Shown here in pieces: positions 45,811-58,102 of a stretch of DNA of 64,000 nt. The DNA lies in NCBI RefSeq assembly GCF_010183535.1, contig NC_071333.1, positions 4,276,587 through 4,340,586 of the forward strand. Reading direction: 5' to 3'. Numbering within the stretch: position 1 is the first letter of the stretch; every line of letters begins with the position of its first letter. A model generated the notes under the pieces. That model worked only from the letters and a program-made list of their open reading frames with translations. It was not told the origin of the DNA and did not search any database. The translations under genes and the position numbers were made by a program. This DNA is from Caenorhabditis remanei. Its lineage: Eukaryota; Nematoda; Chromadorea; Rhabditida; Rhabditidae.

Positions 45811-46259
45811 TAAACACTGATCTTTTTTTTGCTAAAATTGAAAAGGTTGTCGGAAACTGGAAAGACACAAAATTTGGAAACTGAAAATAATATGAATGGA
45901 AAGAAGGGATTTTTAGCTATAATTTGATATACAAAACATATATCAACACTGGGACTGGAAAAATATGGCACGACATCGCATCGAATACAGATGTTTCTAT
46001 GACTTTATGACATTTTCCAAAGTTTATCTTGTTTTTTTTTTGTTTTAAAAATCATACATTGTGTTGATTTGTGCTGTAATATGGATAATATCTACAAAAA
46101 TACAATATGTACACTTTCTTCACATCACTGCATCTACAGTATGACCGATATGGACCGAAAACTGAAAACGCTTCTCACAAACTTCCCTTCTCATAAACCT
46201 GATTCAATCAAGGCGCAGTTCAAGCATAACGACTGCGAAACTGCACAATTCAGATGAAA

Positions 46260-48000
46260 AAACGGGGGAACAGCATTTATTTTTTTGACTGACGTCTCAA
46301 ACGTCGGACTCGACAAGCAGATTCTGAATAGAACAAGGAGAGCCTGGGAATGTTTCCAATCCTTGAAATTTCATTAGGCCTGCTTCAGTTGCTCACACGC
46401 ACGAGTCAAATGCTGGATTGGTTTTCTGCAAACGGAGACCCCAAGAAAACGTGATCATGGAGGCTTGACAACCAACACTCTGGCTGTGACAAATTTCCGA
46501 GATTGGCTATCCAGAAATCAACTTTCTAATTATGCTTTTCGTGCGTGGAGCTACACTTGGAAGTTCTAAACATTGAAGAAACAAGGTCAACCTACATTAA
46601 CAAGAATAAGTCGTTGATGCACAAAACGGGATTAGAAAGAAATACAACGAGTTGGATGTAGAATTTGGCACCGTTTCTTTTCGGGATGTCTATAGATTGA
46701 TGCTGACCACATCAAAGAACCAAGGAAATAATTATTCTTGGTAAGTACTACTATCTTTTTCTTTTGAATATGGTTAATAACGTTTTTAGATATGTAAGGA
46801 TTGTTTAGCCTAAAATGCTCAATCAAATCATCACATTTATTCAGATAATTGTCCTTTCAGCTACAATTGATGTTGGTGCTCCGCCAGATCGCCATTTCAA
46901 CAACACTCCCAGCTCCACAAAAATGAATATGTTTGGATTATCACAGAATAAACCACAGAAGCTACGCAAAGTGTCTGGAATCGCTTAGCAGCTCAAACAC
47001 TGACCTCTCAAACACATTAGAGTCAAAAAAGAGAACACTCACCACTGCGAGATATTGATTTCTCTCACAACGTTCAATTTGATAGGATAGAAGGACACCT
47101 ACGGAATTTGTTTCACGAGAAAACTACTTGGTGCTGGATTTCAAACACATTGGTGAACGTGGGTTACCCTGAATTTATAAATTACCAAGATCCGTTTATT
47201 TTTCAGGTCATACGATCGTTCGGAAAGTCGAAACGCACGTCGAGTGCTGAGAAACTGATCGAATGAAAACAGTTGTGTGCACGCCACACTAGTAGAGGAA
47301 GCAAAACTGTCTCTGATAAGATCAGATTGTGAAATTTGGTGATTCTCAGGTAAATGTTGGTTTCTGTTTCGGAGCTAACGTATTTTATACTTTTCCAGGC
47401 AAAAGATAGAATATTTTGTTCATGTTTTAAAGACCGCTTGGGGATATATCGGTCCTGAAGATCTTACTCGTGGAGTTCTTGATTATCAAAAGCTGTCTTC
47501 CACCTGGCTCGAATCAATAAAATCATTATTTCTTGGTAAGTTGTTATCCAAAAATCTTGTCAAAAACGGAAGTAATCTAATTTTGGTTTCAGATTGTGGC
47601 ATTGCTCGAGTTAGCTGGAATTCTTGCTGCTCAAACCATCAAAACGTCGGATTTGGGCTGATACGGCTAACGCAGCTATAACTTTTGAACCTTTTGTCAC
47701 TTATGGATGCTTTTTGCGGTTAGTGTTAATGACCAAACTTTTCGGTACTCTCCGTGAAAGAGTTGAATTTTTAGGGTTGTCGAATGAGTTCACCACCTGG
47801 TCTATCAAGAGAAACACAACAACTGCGTTATGCTCTTCAATAACCTCGACCGACTCTTGATAAGATAACAGTTGATTGTAAAAATTCAGTTTTATAATTT
47901 ATAAATATTGGTTTTGATTAAATTAATATTTTTCCCATTTTATCTTGTGTTTCAGATTCTGGGAAATGGGAACTTTGTGCAACTTACTAGTTAGAGGTAG
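46260..48000 (+). pseudogene. Decayed sequence with exon-like fragments, possible LINE debris
   Basis: At 46280-46370 a frame reads (VGLDKQILNRTRRAWECFQSLKFH) before a stop, similar in style to the region after the reverse transcriptase in worm LINEs (weak). At 47400-47540 a frame (QKIEYFVHVLKTAWGYIGPEDL..) ends at a good donor and the next acceptor lies at 47592, but the following frame closes quickly. No continuous gene can be built. Confidence 0.3.
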
Positions 48001-48153
48001 TTATCAGCTTGTTAACTATTAGCATTTTTCCAAAAAAGAAACGTTAGGTTCCATTATTCAACTGGAGTCATTAAAATAGTCTCATCAGTCGAACCTTTGA
48101 AAAATGCGGTACTGTTAGATGCTCAATTAATTTTGTTTATTTCGAAACATAAT

Positions 48154-48627
48154 TCAGTGAGGCGGAATTCCTTCACAATTGACGATGGAACCAGAAGTCA
48201 ATTTTTCCTGTAGCTTATTGATGTAGAATCCAAGATTCGTATTCATGTTCCCACTCTCAGCAACTTCAAATTTGATGGCAGATTTGTAGTTGGTGAACTT
48301 TTTCAGGGTGAAAGTTACATTCAATCTGGTTGGAAGTCTGGCGAGAATCTCAACGAACTCCTCTGAAACTTTCAAATTGAAAAATGATACATCCTTTTTC
48401 AGGTTCCTGATTTTTCAGTACTTACTTTTGTTAACATGCGAATCGCAAAGGTCGAATCCAAAGTCCGGAGCAAAAAGGTCGGAAATGGTTGCACGGTTTC
48501 TAGTCTTAATAGACTCCTCCATTTTGGTAACAAACTTTTGGAGATAGGATTGAGTCGAGTCCAATTTAGCTAGACAGGATCCCAGAAAGGAAAAAAGAAA
48601 GAGAGATACAAAGGAAATCGACCACAT
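48154..48627 (-). CDS. Secreted NTF2-like small protein (136 aa)
   Basis: Exon 1 is 48627-48426 (signal peptide MWSISFVSLFLFSFLGSCLA, then a helix and DLFAPDFGFDLC). Exon 2 is 48362-48154, joined in phase 1 across AAAA|GTAAGT ... TTTCAG; it reads EFVEILARLPTRLNVTFTL and ends SGSIVNCEGIPPH. The layout matches the abundant worm family of secreted NTF2-like fold proteins: helix, (LF.P.F.F..C), (F...L..LP), beta-strands and a closing (SG.I..C). Two conserved cysteines could form a disulphide. Function of the family is largely unknown. Confidence 0.7.
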
Positions 48628-48819
48628 GAGTGAAATTATAAAGTTTCCGAGAAAAAGATTTTATTTATAGGCATTTTTAATCGAATGATAATAAAAATTC
48701 AAAAAAAAAAGGGGGCGGCGGGGCGTCCATGAAAAAGGGTCTAATCAAATTAATGTTTTTTCTGTGGCGGAGGGGAGTAGGTGAAAAAGGACACGTCAGC
48801 AAAAAGATATGAGCACATA

Positions 48820-49217
48820 CAGTACCGTCCAAAAGGTTGTAAACTTTTGCCGTTTTCAGTTGAAACTGGCCAACTTTGAGAGTGTGCCATGGTAATACTG
48901 ATTGTCCCATCAAGTAGGTTATTTTGTAAAGACACTCCCTAGAGAGTTATGGTCATTTTGAGGCGACAGCTCAAAAATTGCACTATTTCACACTGAAATT
49001 GATTGATTTGAGGGAGAAATTATTTTATCGATACGTTACTTGCTAGGGAGTGTCTATACAAAAATTTTTCAACTACAAAAATGGAGCTCTACTATTTATT
49101 TGTATAATTCTTCAAAAATCTACTTGATGGGACAATCAGTATTACCACGACACACTATCAAAGTTAGCTAATTTTAACTGAAAACAGCCAATGCCTTCAA
49201 CCTTTTGGACGGTGCTG
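48820..49217. mobile_element. Mariner-type MITE, about 100-bp inverted ends
   Basis: TA-CAGTACCGTCCAAAAGGTTG at the left and CAACCTTTTGGACGGTGCTG-TA at the right; the arms also share AATACTGATTGTCCCATCAAGTAG. TA flanks and the CAGT..CAAAA terminus are typical of Tc1/mariner. No transposase remains. Confidence 0.75.
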
Positions 49218-49439
49218 TATGTGTGGCTAGGATTGAGTTTGGTTGAAGAAAACTCAATGATCTGAGAAAAGTGGGAACGTTTTTGTGTCCCTTCTCATAG
49301 AAAGTTCAAATTACCGCTGTATGCAAAACTCTATTATATTGTTTTGAATACCAATGAATTCCTGGCGTTAAAAGCATCTTTTTCTTTTTTTGAACTCTCT
49401 TATTGAAAAGTTATAAGCATTAAAAGTTTTTACAGTAAT

Positions 49440-49790
49440 TATGGAACACCCTGTTATAACATAATTCTAACAACTTTGGCCGTTTTCAGGTAAAAATGGC
49501 CAACTTGAAGAATATGTTACGGCATCACATATTATCCCACCAAAAAAGTTTTGAACGGATCATACAAATGAAAAGTAAAGCTCCATTTTCGTAGTTGACA
49601 ATTTTTGTGTACGAAAACGCCCCAGAGAGTTTTCGTCGTTTTAAGACGACAGTTCAAAAATTGCACTTTTTTTTACATTGAAATGGGTCAATTTTTAAGA
49701 GAAAGTCCCTGTGCAAAAAATGCTCAATTACAAAAATGAAGTTTTACTTTTGATATTCTTAGAAGATATTTTTGCGTTTTCATTTTCTTA
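49440..49790. mobile_element. Older relative of the 48.8-kb MITE
   Basis: TTTGGCCGTTTTCAGGTAAAAATGGCCAACTT, GACGACAGTTCAAAAATTGCAC and AATTACAAAAATG match the core and one arm of the 48820-49217 element at lower identity. One end is no longer recognisable. Confidence 0.55.
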
Positions 49791-50356
49791 AAAGTTGTGT
49801 TGTTTATAATATATTCTTGGGCTTTTTGGCAACGTAAAACTTGTATAGTCTCTTTTATGGGGAAAAAGGTTATCCAGGAATGCCCTCGTCTCTACTTTTG
49901 CATGAATCATTCATTGATGTGTTATCTTCTTTATTTTTCATTTATTGTTTTCTTTCTAATTGTTCACTCCGCAATAATGGTGCATAGCGTAGATTTCCAT
50001 ACCGATTTTCTCACAGGTTCTCAAACCACAATTCTTTTATTTTTCCTTCCCCCTCTCTCTTTTTCGAAAAGCCGATCACATGTCCGTTCCTTTACTCGCT
50101 TTTTCCTCTCCTCCACTGTTTGCTTATAGTTTTGTCATCGTTCCCAGTGTCGGTCGTTGTGACGCGTGCGCCGCGTCCCATTGGAGCGCTATTTCGAATA
50201 TATTTTAGCCTATTTTTTGCACTGTGTCTTTAACAAACCTTCTTTACATTTCGATAAATTATCTCATGTTTCTTTGCTAGTGATAATTATTTTTTGCAGT
50301 TCCTCCACCTTTTCAGAGAAAAACAATTTTTTTTAATTCAACAATCATCTTTCAGG
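49791..50356 (+). promoter_or_regulatory. Upstream region of the mucin-like pair, first copy
   Basis: The phrase CATGTCCGTTCCTTTaCTCG with a CT-rich flank (about 50080-50110) and a TGTTTG.TTAT phrase is repeated about 140 bp upstream of the second gene (51313-51360). The promoter was therefore duplicated with the gene. A CTTTCAG acceptor lies directly before the ATG at 50357. Confidence 0.45.
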
Positions 50357-50907
50357 ATGAAACTTGTTATCCTCATTGTCGTTTTTGCTTTCTTTGTCAT
50401 TCCTCAAGGCCAGAGCCTTCCATATTCTAAACATGAGCTGAGAAGTTATGACCTCAATAGCCAGGTGAGCGGAAACAGATCTTTGAACAATCACTGAATC
50501 AAACTTTTCGGAACTATTTTTGGAGTCTTTTAGAAAGTTTTTTTACAGGTACCGAGTCATCCACTTCCATCGGAGAACATCACAACCACAACCACCGAAA
50601 TTCCCACCACCACCGGATTTCCCACCACCACCGTATGTGATTTGAGGTCGAAATCAAAAAATATCCTCTTCAAAAAAGTACTTCTCAAAAAAACTGATGT
50701 TCGACAGAATCAATACTAGTAGAAGTATGTGGACCAAATAACAGTTGAACCAAAAATTTAATTTAATTATCCAACTATTTTCAGATCTCCCCTCTCAATG
50801 TCACCAATGTGATCGTTTCGCTTGTGTGCGGACTCTCCATCATTGGCATCATCGTTATGGTCGTCATAGTCTTGAAAGCAAGCCAAATCGGATTGCATTA
50901 TAATTAA
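50357..50907 (+). CDS. Short mucin-like membrane protein 1 (104 aa)
   Basis: Exons 50357-50464, 50549-50632 and 50785-50907, all phase 0. Exon 1: signal peptide (MKLVILIVVFAFFVIPQGQS) then LPYSKHELRS. Exon 2: 28 residues rich in Thr and Pro with one N-glycosylation sequon (NITTTTTEIPTTTGFPTTT), expected to be heavily O-glycosylated. Exon 3: SPLNVTN, a hydrophobic helix (VIVSLVCGLSIIGIIVMVVIVL) and a short end KASQIGLHYN. AATAAA follows near 50938. It is a close tandem relative of the gene at 51451. Size and layout recall the male secreted short (mss) sperm-surface proteins of outcrossing Caenorhabditis; that link is inference. Confidence 0.75.
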
Positions 50908-51450
50908 TAGATAAATAGAGTTTTCCATTTAAAATGCAATAAATGTTGTTTTCTTTTCAAAATAAACGATGAATATCCATTAAACTGTTTATTGGTTCGA
51001 ATTATTGGATTTAAGATTCCAAAGTATCTTTCAATTTCTTCACTCTTTTATGAATTTTTAAATGCTTCAACCCATAGCATAGAAGTCAGCAAGGCAAGGA
51101 TAATTCTGCATCACCGCGAACGAGAAGATCGTGAAAATGATGCAAACGTGGTCCACGGGCGCGTGGAAACACAACCGATTCAAATTTGCCGGCGCCGCCG
51201 TCGCCGATAATAACTTTCGCACTCTCTCTTTCACTCACTATCCACTCCGCTAGTCTCTCAAGTCTCTCAATTCACCTCCCCTTTCTCCAATTTTTTTGAC
51301 GGTGTAACTCATGTCCGTTCCTTTGCTCGTCCCTCTCTCGCTCCCACAATGTTTGTTTATCTTTGGTTATTGTCACTGTTTTTCACCCAATCCGTTCGAT
51401 TATTAATAGATATTTAAGATTAACTCAAGTTTTTTGATTTATCTTCCAGA

Positions 51451-51970
51451 ATGAAACTCACGCTTGTCTTCCTCGCCGTCATTTTTGCCATCATCACCGT
51501 CCATGAAGGCGAGAGTTTTCCGTATCAGAATCATCAGTTGAGAAATGTGAGTGAAAATAGAAATTGTTGAATCAGACAAACTATCGAAACCCATTTTGAA
51601 TATTAAAGATGAATTTAAAATATTTCAATATTTATAGGAGCCAAGCTCAACCATACCGCCAACAACTGAAGTCATCTCCACCATGACCACCGCCGACATT
51701 CCAACCACCACCGTAAGTAAATGATTTCTATTCCAAAATTGAAAATTTAGTCCAAAAGGTGTCATCTTCCGTGTAGATTCTAGTTAACGCTCAGCTTTTA
51801 GAAAACTTGAAACATTGAATGACAATCTAATATCATGCAGTTGTTTTCAGAGCGATCAGGAGAATGTCGATAAATGGGTTAAGGCTCTCTGCATCTATTC
51901 GCTCATTTTGGTCATCGCTGCCTTCATCATTCTCCTCAAATCAATGACAGTAAGTGGAAGAAGAAGATAG
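51451..51970 (+). CDS. Short mucin-like membrane protein 2 (96 aa)
   Basis: Exons 51451-51546, 51638-51712 and 51851-51970, all phase 0. Exon 1: signal peptide (MKLTLVFLAVIFAIITVHEGES) then FPYQNHQLRN, matching LPYSKHELRS of the first gene. Exon 2: 25 residues, Thr/Pro-rich (TIPPTTEVISTMTTADIPTTT). Exon 3: SDQENVDKWVKALC, a helix (IYSLILVIAAFIILL) and KSMTVSGRRR. A GTAAGT inside the last codons (51950) could splice to 52189, but AATAAA at about 52082 argues for ending here. ATG directly follows CTTCCAG. Confidence 0.75.
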
Positions 51971-52006
51971 AACTGCTTCCCCCTCCCCTTCCCCCTTCCT
52001 CCTATA

Positions 52007-52019
52007 CCCCCCCCCCCCC
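52007..52019. repeat. Poly-C tract (13 C)
   Basis: Uninterrupted run of 13 C in the 3' untranslated region of the second mucin-like gene, at the end of a pyrimidine-rich stretch. Confidence 0.85.
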
Positions 52020-52399
52020 ATTTCTTAATTTTATGTTATTATATTTCAAGCAACAAGTTTTTATCTATGCCATCTCTGTTTAATAAAGTATGTTCAAGTA
52101 AAAAAAAGTTTTTATTCTTTCTCACCAAAACAAAAGGAAATTGGGTTAAAAAATGGCAATAGGCTGGTAAATTTCTTTGTTTCTTAGGGTGACATGATTC
52201 CAGCCACTGCCCAGATGCGGGGACTCAAACTGCAAAACTTAGCATGGTCAGCTTATTTCAGCACTGCTCGAAAAAAGATTCGAAGACATTTTCGTTCTGA
52301 AAACAAACTTTTCAACAGAGAGTACCATCTTGGTTCTGTTTTGCATTCTAACCGCAGAAATGAGTCCAAAGGTGTCCATTAAATCCTTCGAAAGAAGAT

Positions 52400-55300
52400 G
52401 GGAGATTAGATTTCCTCAGTTTCTTCTCGTTGAATACATTGTAGTTGCTCCAGCTAGAATGTGTCTAAAGGATAGAAAATTTTATTATTTCGAAAAATGA
52501 TAAACTCACATGTTCACTATTTTCAAGTATTTCCAGATATTTCCAAACTTGGAAAACTTCTCCACTCATTTCGATATCGCCAAGTACCTGGAGAAGTGAA
52601 AGATGGAGATGTGCAGTTATCGCTGGGTTCCATCTTTTTTTCTGTTCCACGTCCTTTTTAGGAGCATCAGTTCAATGAAATTGAATATCTCTCGAGTGAC
52701 CTCATCGACCTTCGAGAACTTCTCGAGAAGCCAATTGTTCACTCAAAAACCTTCCAACATATTAGTCTGCATAGCGACATCTTTTGGTTTCTCGTGGGAC
52801 CTTAAAACATAAATTTGATTGATATTTTTATTAAAGACAGCTACACACTCACCTTCTTATCTTTTCGAAAATGGACAGACTGCATTTCCAAGAGATGCTC
52901 TTACATTTAAACCATTTTTGGGTGCCTCGGATATGGTTCATCTCGACCCTGCTTCCATTAATTTGTTTTTTTTCGTTTTTTTCAGCTTTGGTAGAATATC
53001 CGATTTAGAATTCTTCACGCAAACTCTACTTCCATCATCAGCACATGAATTTTTGAACAGCCGGTGTTTGAATATCTTGTCAATATCCTCCATGGCTTTT
53101 CTGGTCATGACACAATTGTTCCCATTTTGTTTTCAGTGCAAGAGTTCTTCATCGTGGTTGCTTGGTCTGCTCTCTTTTTTAATACACAAGCCTCAAGCTT
53201 TGAATTACGAAATTGTGCAACTTTTTCTTCATATTATCGACTCCATTGACAGCTTTTGAAGATTGTGATATGTTACGGTAGCCGATCCAAGAAAATAGGC
53301 AGCCCATTCGAAGTTCCTTCCAGCAAAAGAGATCGGAGTTTCTTCCCTCCAGGTGGATGACAGATATTCGAAGATTCATACTCGATTTCTTCGATAATCT
53401 GAATCTCGTTGACCTCTTTATCACTGAAATACGGAAATTTGCACATTTTGAGGTTTTCGATACTCACTTCAGTTTCTTTCAAAATTTGCAAAAAACCATC
53501 CGAAGCATTTTTCTGTGTCTTGAGTTTGGTTTGTCTTATTCCAGGTTGAAGAAAAACGATCACGTAACATTGGTGGCACGTTCCAGGCCACAAATATTTT
53601 CTCTGAAATTGAAAAATTGGTGATGACAGTTAGTTGTGGACACAATCCTCATTTTTGAACAAAATATTAGGACCACTTTTCTGGAAATACTTCTGACCAC
53701 AGGAATACTGGTAATCCACTTGATTTCGAGCCATTTTGGCCAAAACAGAATTTTTTTAACGACACGCTACTCAAAGATTCCATTCATGTAAAATTTCTTA
53801 TTGTGAATGAACAGGAGACTCAAAATCTGACAGCAACCAAGTGAAGGAAGCTGATACTCGATATAAGCTGAATGAATCCAGTCTCAACGTTGCTTCGTGT
53901 CATCAAATGAAATTTTTTGATCGATGAAGAAGATTGCTGGTGAAACCTTTGCAAATCCGACGATTTATTTCTTTGATCTCGTGAAAAAAAAGATGGCACA
54001 ATAATTTTGCCGTTTTCATCAATCACATTGCGATATCGTTTCAAGAAGTGTGATGCTTCTCAAAACTTACGAATTCCACAATTACAGCTGAAGTTTTGAC
54101 ACAAACGTTCTCGGGCTCGTCGTGTCGCAGCTATCCGTTTCCAAATACTTGAAAACAGAGTTGATCACTATGCCTTGAGCGGAGGAACTTGCAGCGGTTG
54201 ATCGTGGCATCTTGGCCTCTTCTCCGATGTGTCAGCTTCAAACAGGAAATCATTGAATTTTAGAAATCGGATAATATCTTTTCATGTTATCGGTTTCTTC
54301 ATCTGCGTCAGTCCATTATTTACACATATTTCGATGGCATTGGCCCAGTACTATGCATCTAATATTGTGAATTTGAAAGATTTATTACATTTTTGACACT
54401 TACTTTCAATTCATACCAGATTTCCGCATCAGAACAAATTGATTCATTCATAGTTTGATGAATAAGGATGGAATCATGTTGGAAATACTTCCGGGTAGAC
54501 AACTCTTCTCTCTGAAATTGAAAAATAGTAAATTACAGCGTTGTATTTAATTAATTATTGATCGTCGGTAGGCGCATTGTCGGTGGAGGACACTAGCCTT
54601 TCTTTGCGTCTTCCACTCTCTAACGCGTGCAGATAGAGCGCAAGCACACTTCTTCACTCGAAAAAAGGTTTTCCAAGACAAAAACGGATGAAATATGATT
54701 GAAGATGCAGCTAAGTAGGTGTCAGTGAGAAAGCCAATTCCAGCGATCGGGTTTCCACATTACGAGCAGTATGATTCCCTTCATTTCTGCCCAGGCACCG
54801 AGAATTTGACTGAAAATACTTGTTCACGTTGACGAAAAGACTTGGACTATGTTTTCACCTATTCCTCAGATGTCATGTTTTTCGAAGTTTTTAAAATTGA
54901 GTTGTTCGTGGCCAGATTGGGTCTGTCTATGCTTCATTTACTTCGCGTTTACTGAGTATCAGGCAGCTTCAATAATTGTTTTTGCACTCAATTTCCAATT
55001 TGACACAGGTGGGATATGACTGTGCTGGTTAATTGATCGAGAAGTTTCCTGGAGGGTTCCGTAGTATTCCTGTAGTAACTTCTGCAGATAATTCTCTTCT
55101 TCAAATTTCTGAAATGATTCAGTTACAGTCGTCACTTCAGTTAAATGCACATAGTCAAAAAATGACAATTTCTTGTCGAAAAAATTTCCAAAAACGCGAT
55201 CAGCATGTGTATGTTTGTCTTTTCCAGGAGAAATCTTTTTTGCATGGCATAATGGGTGGATAATTTTCGAAAAAGTGGCGAAGAACGTATTACTTAATTA

Positions 55301-55700
55301 ATCGTCAATCGGCGAGTTATTGGTTGAAAGGAATTAATTTTAGAAAAGGTTCATTCATAATTGGACAGGAACTTTTGCAAAGTCCATTCATATTTAGATC
55401 TCTGAAAAAACTCAATTTTCAGCCGATTTTTAGAAAATAATCAAATAATGACAATATCTTGTTAAAAACTCACCAGAAAACTGTTTGTCGGCATCTCCTT
55501 TGTTTTTGCTACTGAATTTTTCATTAAGCATGTTCAATAAGTTCGAAATTCTTGAAATTGTAAAGAAAAGCGTTGTATTTGATTAATTATCGATCGTCAG
55601 GCTGCGCATTGTGGGTGGAGGAGACTAACTTTTCTTTGCGTCTTCCACTGTCTAACGCGTGCAGATAGAGCGCAAGCACATTTCTTACCTTGAAGAATGA
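52400..55700 (-). pseudogene. Decayed minus-strand loci, partly F-box/FTH-like
   Basis: Two copies of the F-box-gene promoter motif (54606-54650, 55634-55680) head stretches that read as protein only in pieces. 54511-54405 reads (RKYFQHDSILIHQTMNESI..) with a good acceptor and donor. 54212-54086 reads (MPRSTAASSSAQGIVINSVFKYLE..). 53593-53273 includes (LKMCKFPYFSDKEVNEIQII), which resembles part of an FTH domain. Stops and frame changes separate them. I read these as dead relatives of fast-evolving F-box-type genes; only the promoter link is strong. Confidence 0.4.
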
Positions 55701-56747
55701 TTAATCAAAACAAGAACAAGTAGAAAACAACTGAAAATGCAGTGAAGAAAATGCTAATCAAAACAAAACCACCGGAGTAGGTTGTGGAAACGTATTTCCG
55801 CTTACGATCCTATTTCCAGATCGGTTTTTAGGTTCTAAATCAGCTTTTGGTAAGAAAACTTTATCGAAATTCGGAAAAATGACGACTGACGTTCCTAGTC
55901 AGTGTAAAGAAACGACGAAATCAGTTTAAACTGATTGTCATTTATACTATTCACGTCAACTAGTCGAAAGGAAATGATTATCGATTGAGTCATAATCATT
56001 TTAGAAATGACGAAAACGATAGTCGATTCAGCTGTTTCGTCAAAACTTTAAAAAAAAATAGTCAAAATAGTACAAACGTAAATAGCCGAAACGTGAGTAT
56101 TCAGAGCAGAAAAAATCAAGAATGTTAGAAAATTTTTTTAAATGAAAACTCATTTTCTCAGTCATTTACGTCGTTTTAATAATTGTTTTTTATCGGAATT
56201 AATCATTTATTTTTGTCGTTTCGATAGTTGTTTTTTACATTTCCGAAAGTCAAATTACACTGTGTTTTTGCGATTTATGATATTTTGATTATCATTTTAC
56301 GTCATTAATCGCGTGACGAAAAATGACTAACTAATGATTAGGAACTCTAATGTCGACGATTAAAAAACTTTCACTATTTCAGTGTGATTGAACCGAGTTT
56401 ATTGCTAGAATAAACTACAAACTTGTCAACTATGTAAAACTTAAAACAAGTATTTAAAAACTGCAATTTTTACAATATTTGAATATGGAATTTTTAGATT
56501 CTGAGACAACATTCAGATATCCAAATCATTGGTCAATATGACAAAGTTGTTAGGAATTTTGATTTTCACTTGCGGGATTTTTTCAAATTTCCTGTTTCTG
56601 ACTTCTAGGGAACCCTCAGATGCGATAATTTCTTTTTTTCTCATGTGGCTCTTTGAAATTATATGTGAAACACAATCCATTACACGCATTAACTTGCAAC
56701 ACAATTTATTTTCAGGGACAGTAAGAAGAGTCAATGATCACTTGAAC
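55701..56747. other. No gene seen
   Basis: Noncoding AT-rich sequence with repeated ATGACGAAA / CGACGAAATCAG / TAGTCGAAA phrases between about 55880 and 56350, which look like a degenerate repeat with partly inverted copies. Confidence 0.35.
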
Positions 56748-58080
56748 TCAATCTTCAAAGAATTGCCATTTTCCATTCTTTTTGTAGGCACAAGCAAAGC
56801 TAAAGAATCCATCAGTCCTGCCTTCAGGTACCCATTTACGCGGTTCTGTCCAAATACCTTGAAATGGAGCACAAGTCAAATTTCTGACGCATTGTTTTGG
56901 GTTTCTGGTGAACTGAAAAAAATTATTCTAAATTTATCATGTTTAAACATCTAGTTTTTTTCCTCAGTTAATCGAATTTCAATACATCACAAAAAATAGT
57001 ATTCTACCCCTAAATCGTACCCCGGTGGACTGCAATAATGCTTTTAAACATTGTATATGCTACCCATAAAACCCACCACTTTGAAGTTTTCCTTAAATGA
57101 TCTAAGTCCAGCAATGCCGACCAAATCTGCGGCAAAGTTTATATTGTTGCATTTGATTTGAACTGGTTCATCGCAGTCAAAGTTCCACACAGATACATTA
57201 ACTTCGTGAATGATCTGGTTATTAGGATGATTGCAGCACTCTGAATAAATAAAAATTCCACTGATTACGGTTTCACCCTTGTCGAGAATTTGGTTTGGGT
57301 TTGAATTTTTATAATACCACCAACTTTGCTGAAGTTTGGGAAAAGTGATTTCAGTTTACGCCCTAAAACACTTAGACGTTCCTTGAAACATTGAGACGTA
57401 CCGAAAAACGTTTAGACGTCCCAAAAATGTTTTTGGACACTGAAAAAACCAAAAGTTTGCTCTGACACCTGCATGTAGTAATTACCTACAAACAAAGAGA
57501 CTTTAAAGCTTGCTCTGACATTGTCCTCAGGCTCAGCACCCTACAAGTAGCAAATACCTTAAAACAGCGACAATCAGAAGCTTGCTCAAAATTTGGGAAA
57601 AAAGTGCATGCAAGCTTCTGAGTGTCCCTGTTGTAAGGAGTCCGTCACTTCCAGGGTGCTGGCCTGAAAACTATGCCAGAGCAAGCTTTAAAGTTTCTTT
57701 GTTTTTAGGTAATCACAACATCCAGGTGTGAGCTTTTGGTTTTTTCAATGTTCAAGGGACGTCCAAGTATTTTTTGGGACGTCTTCAGAACTATATTTTA
57801 GAATTTCAAGTAACGTCTAAATGTTTTTTGGGACGTCTGAACATTTGAAAGGACGTAAAATTAGTCGAATTTTTGAAGGACATCTAAATTAGAATAGTGC
57901 TCAAAATACAAACCTGCATCACTTTTAGGAATTGACCCGTAACTATATCTTGACTCGGGACACTTCCCTTCACCCCCAGATAAAAAAACGCAAAAACTCA
58001 CGTGACGCATGCTTTCCATTACCAATCACATTGAGAACAGCAATTGAAGAAAGAATCAGAGGTAGAACCAAAACCTTCAT
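56748..58080 (-). CDS. Secreted cysteine-containing protein (about 134 aa)
   Basis: Exons 58080-58002, 57240-57080 (donor uncertain by 3 nt) and 56912-56748. Exon 1 encodes a signal peptide (MKVLVLPLILSSIAVLNVIGNG). Exon 2 has QCCNHPNNQ, then VSVWNFDCDEPVQIKC and FAADLVGIAGL. Exon 3 has NPKQCVRNLTCAPF, GIWTEP and FACAYKKNGKW. Eight cysteines and two N-glycosylation sequons suggest an extracellular disulphide-rich domain; I do not recognise it. A paralogue at 63048-63645 has the same exon phases but two in-frame stops. The proximal promoter is also shared between the two. Intron 1 carries a 0.38-kb foldback element. Confidence 0.65.
57408..57783. mobile_element. Near-spacerless foldback element in intron 1
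   Basis: Two arms of about 185 bp meet near 57600. The left arm has AAAACCAAAAGTTTGCTCTGACAC, AAAGCTTGCTCTG and CAGAAGCTTGC; the right arm has their complements in reverse order. The outer ends carry TTTAGACGTCCC/GGGACGTC phrases, repeated several times beyond both ends. In the host pre-mRNA it would form a long hairpin. Confidence 0.75.
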
Positions 58081-58102
58081 TTCTTAATCGAAAGAGGTAT
58101 TA

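Noticed and set aside
52189..52382. Possible extra exon of the second mucin-like gene
   Set aside because: Acceptor and open frame exist, but a polyadenylation signal lies upstream of it and the peptide does not fit the family layout.
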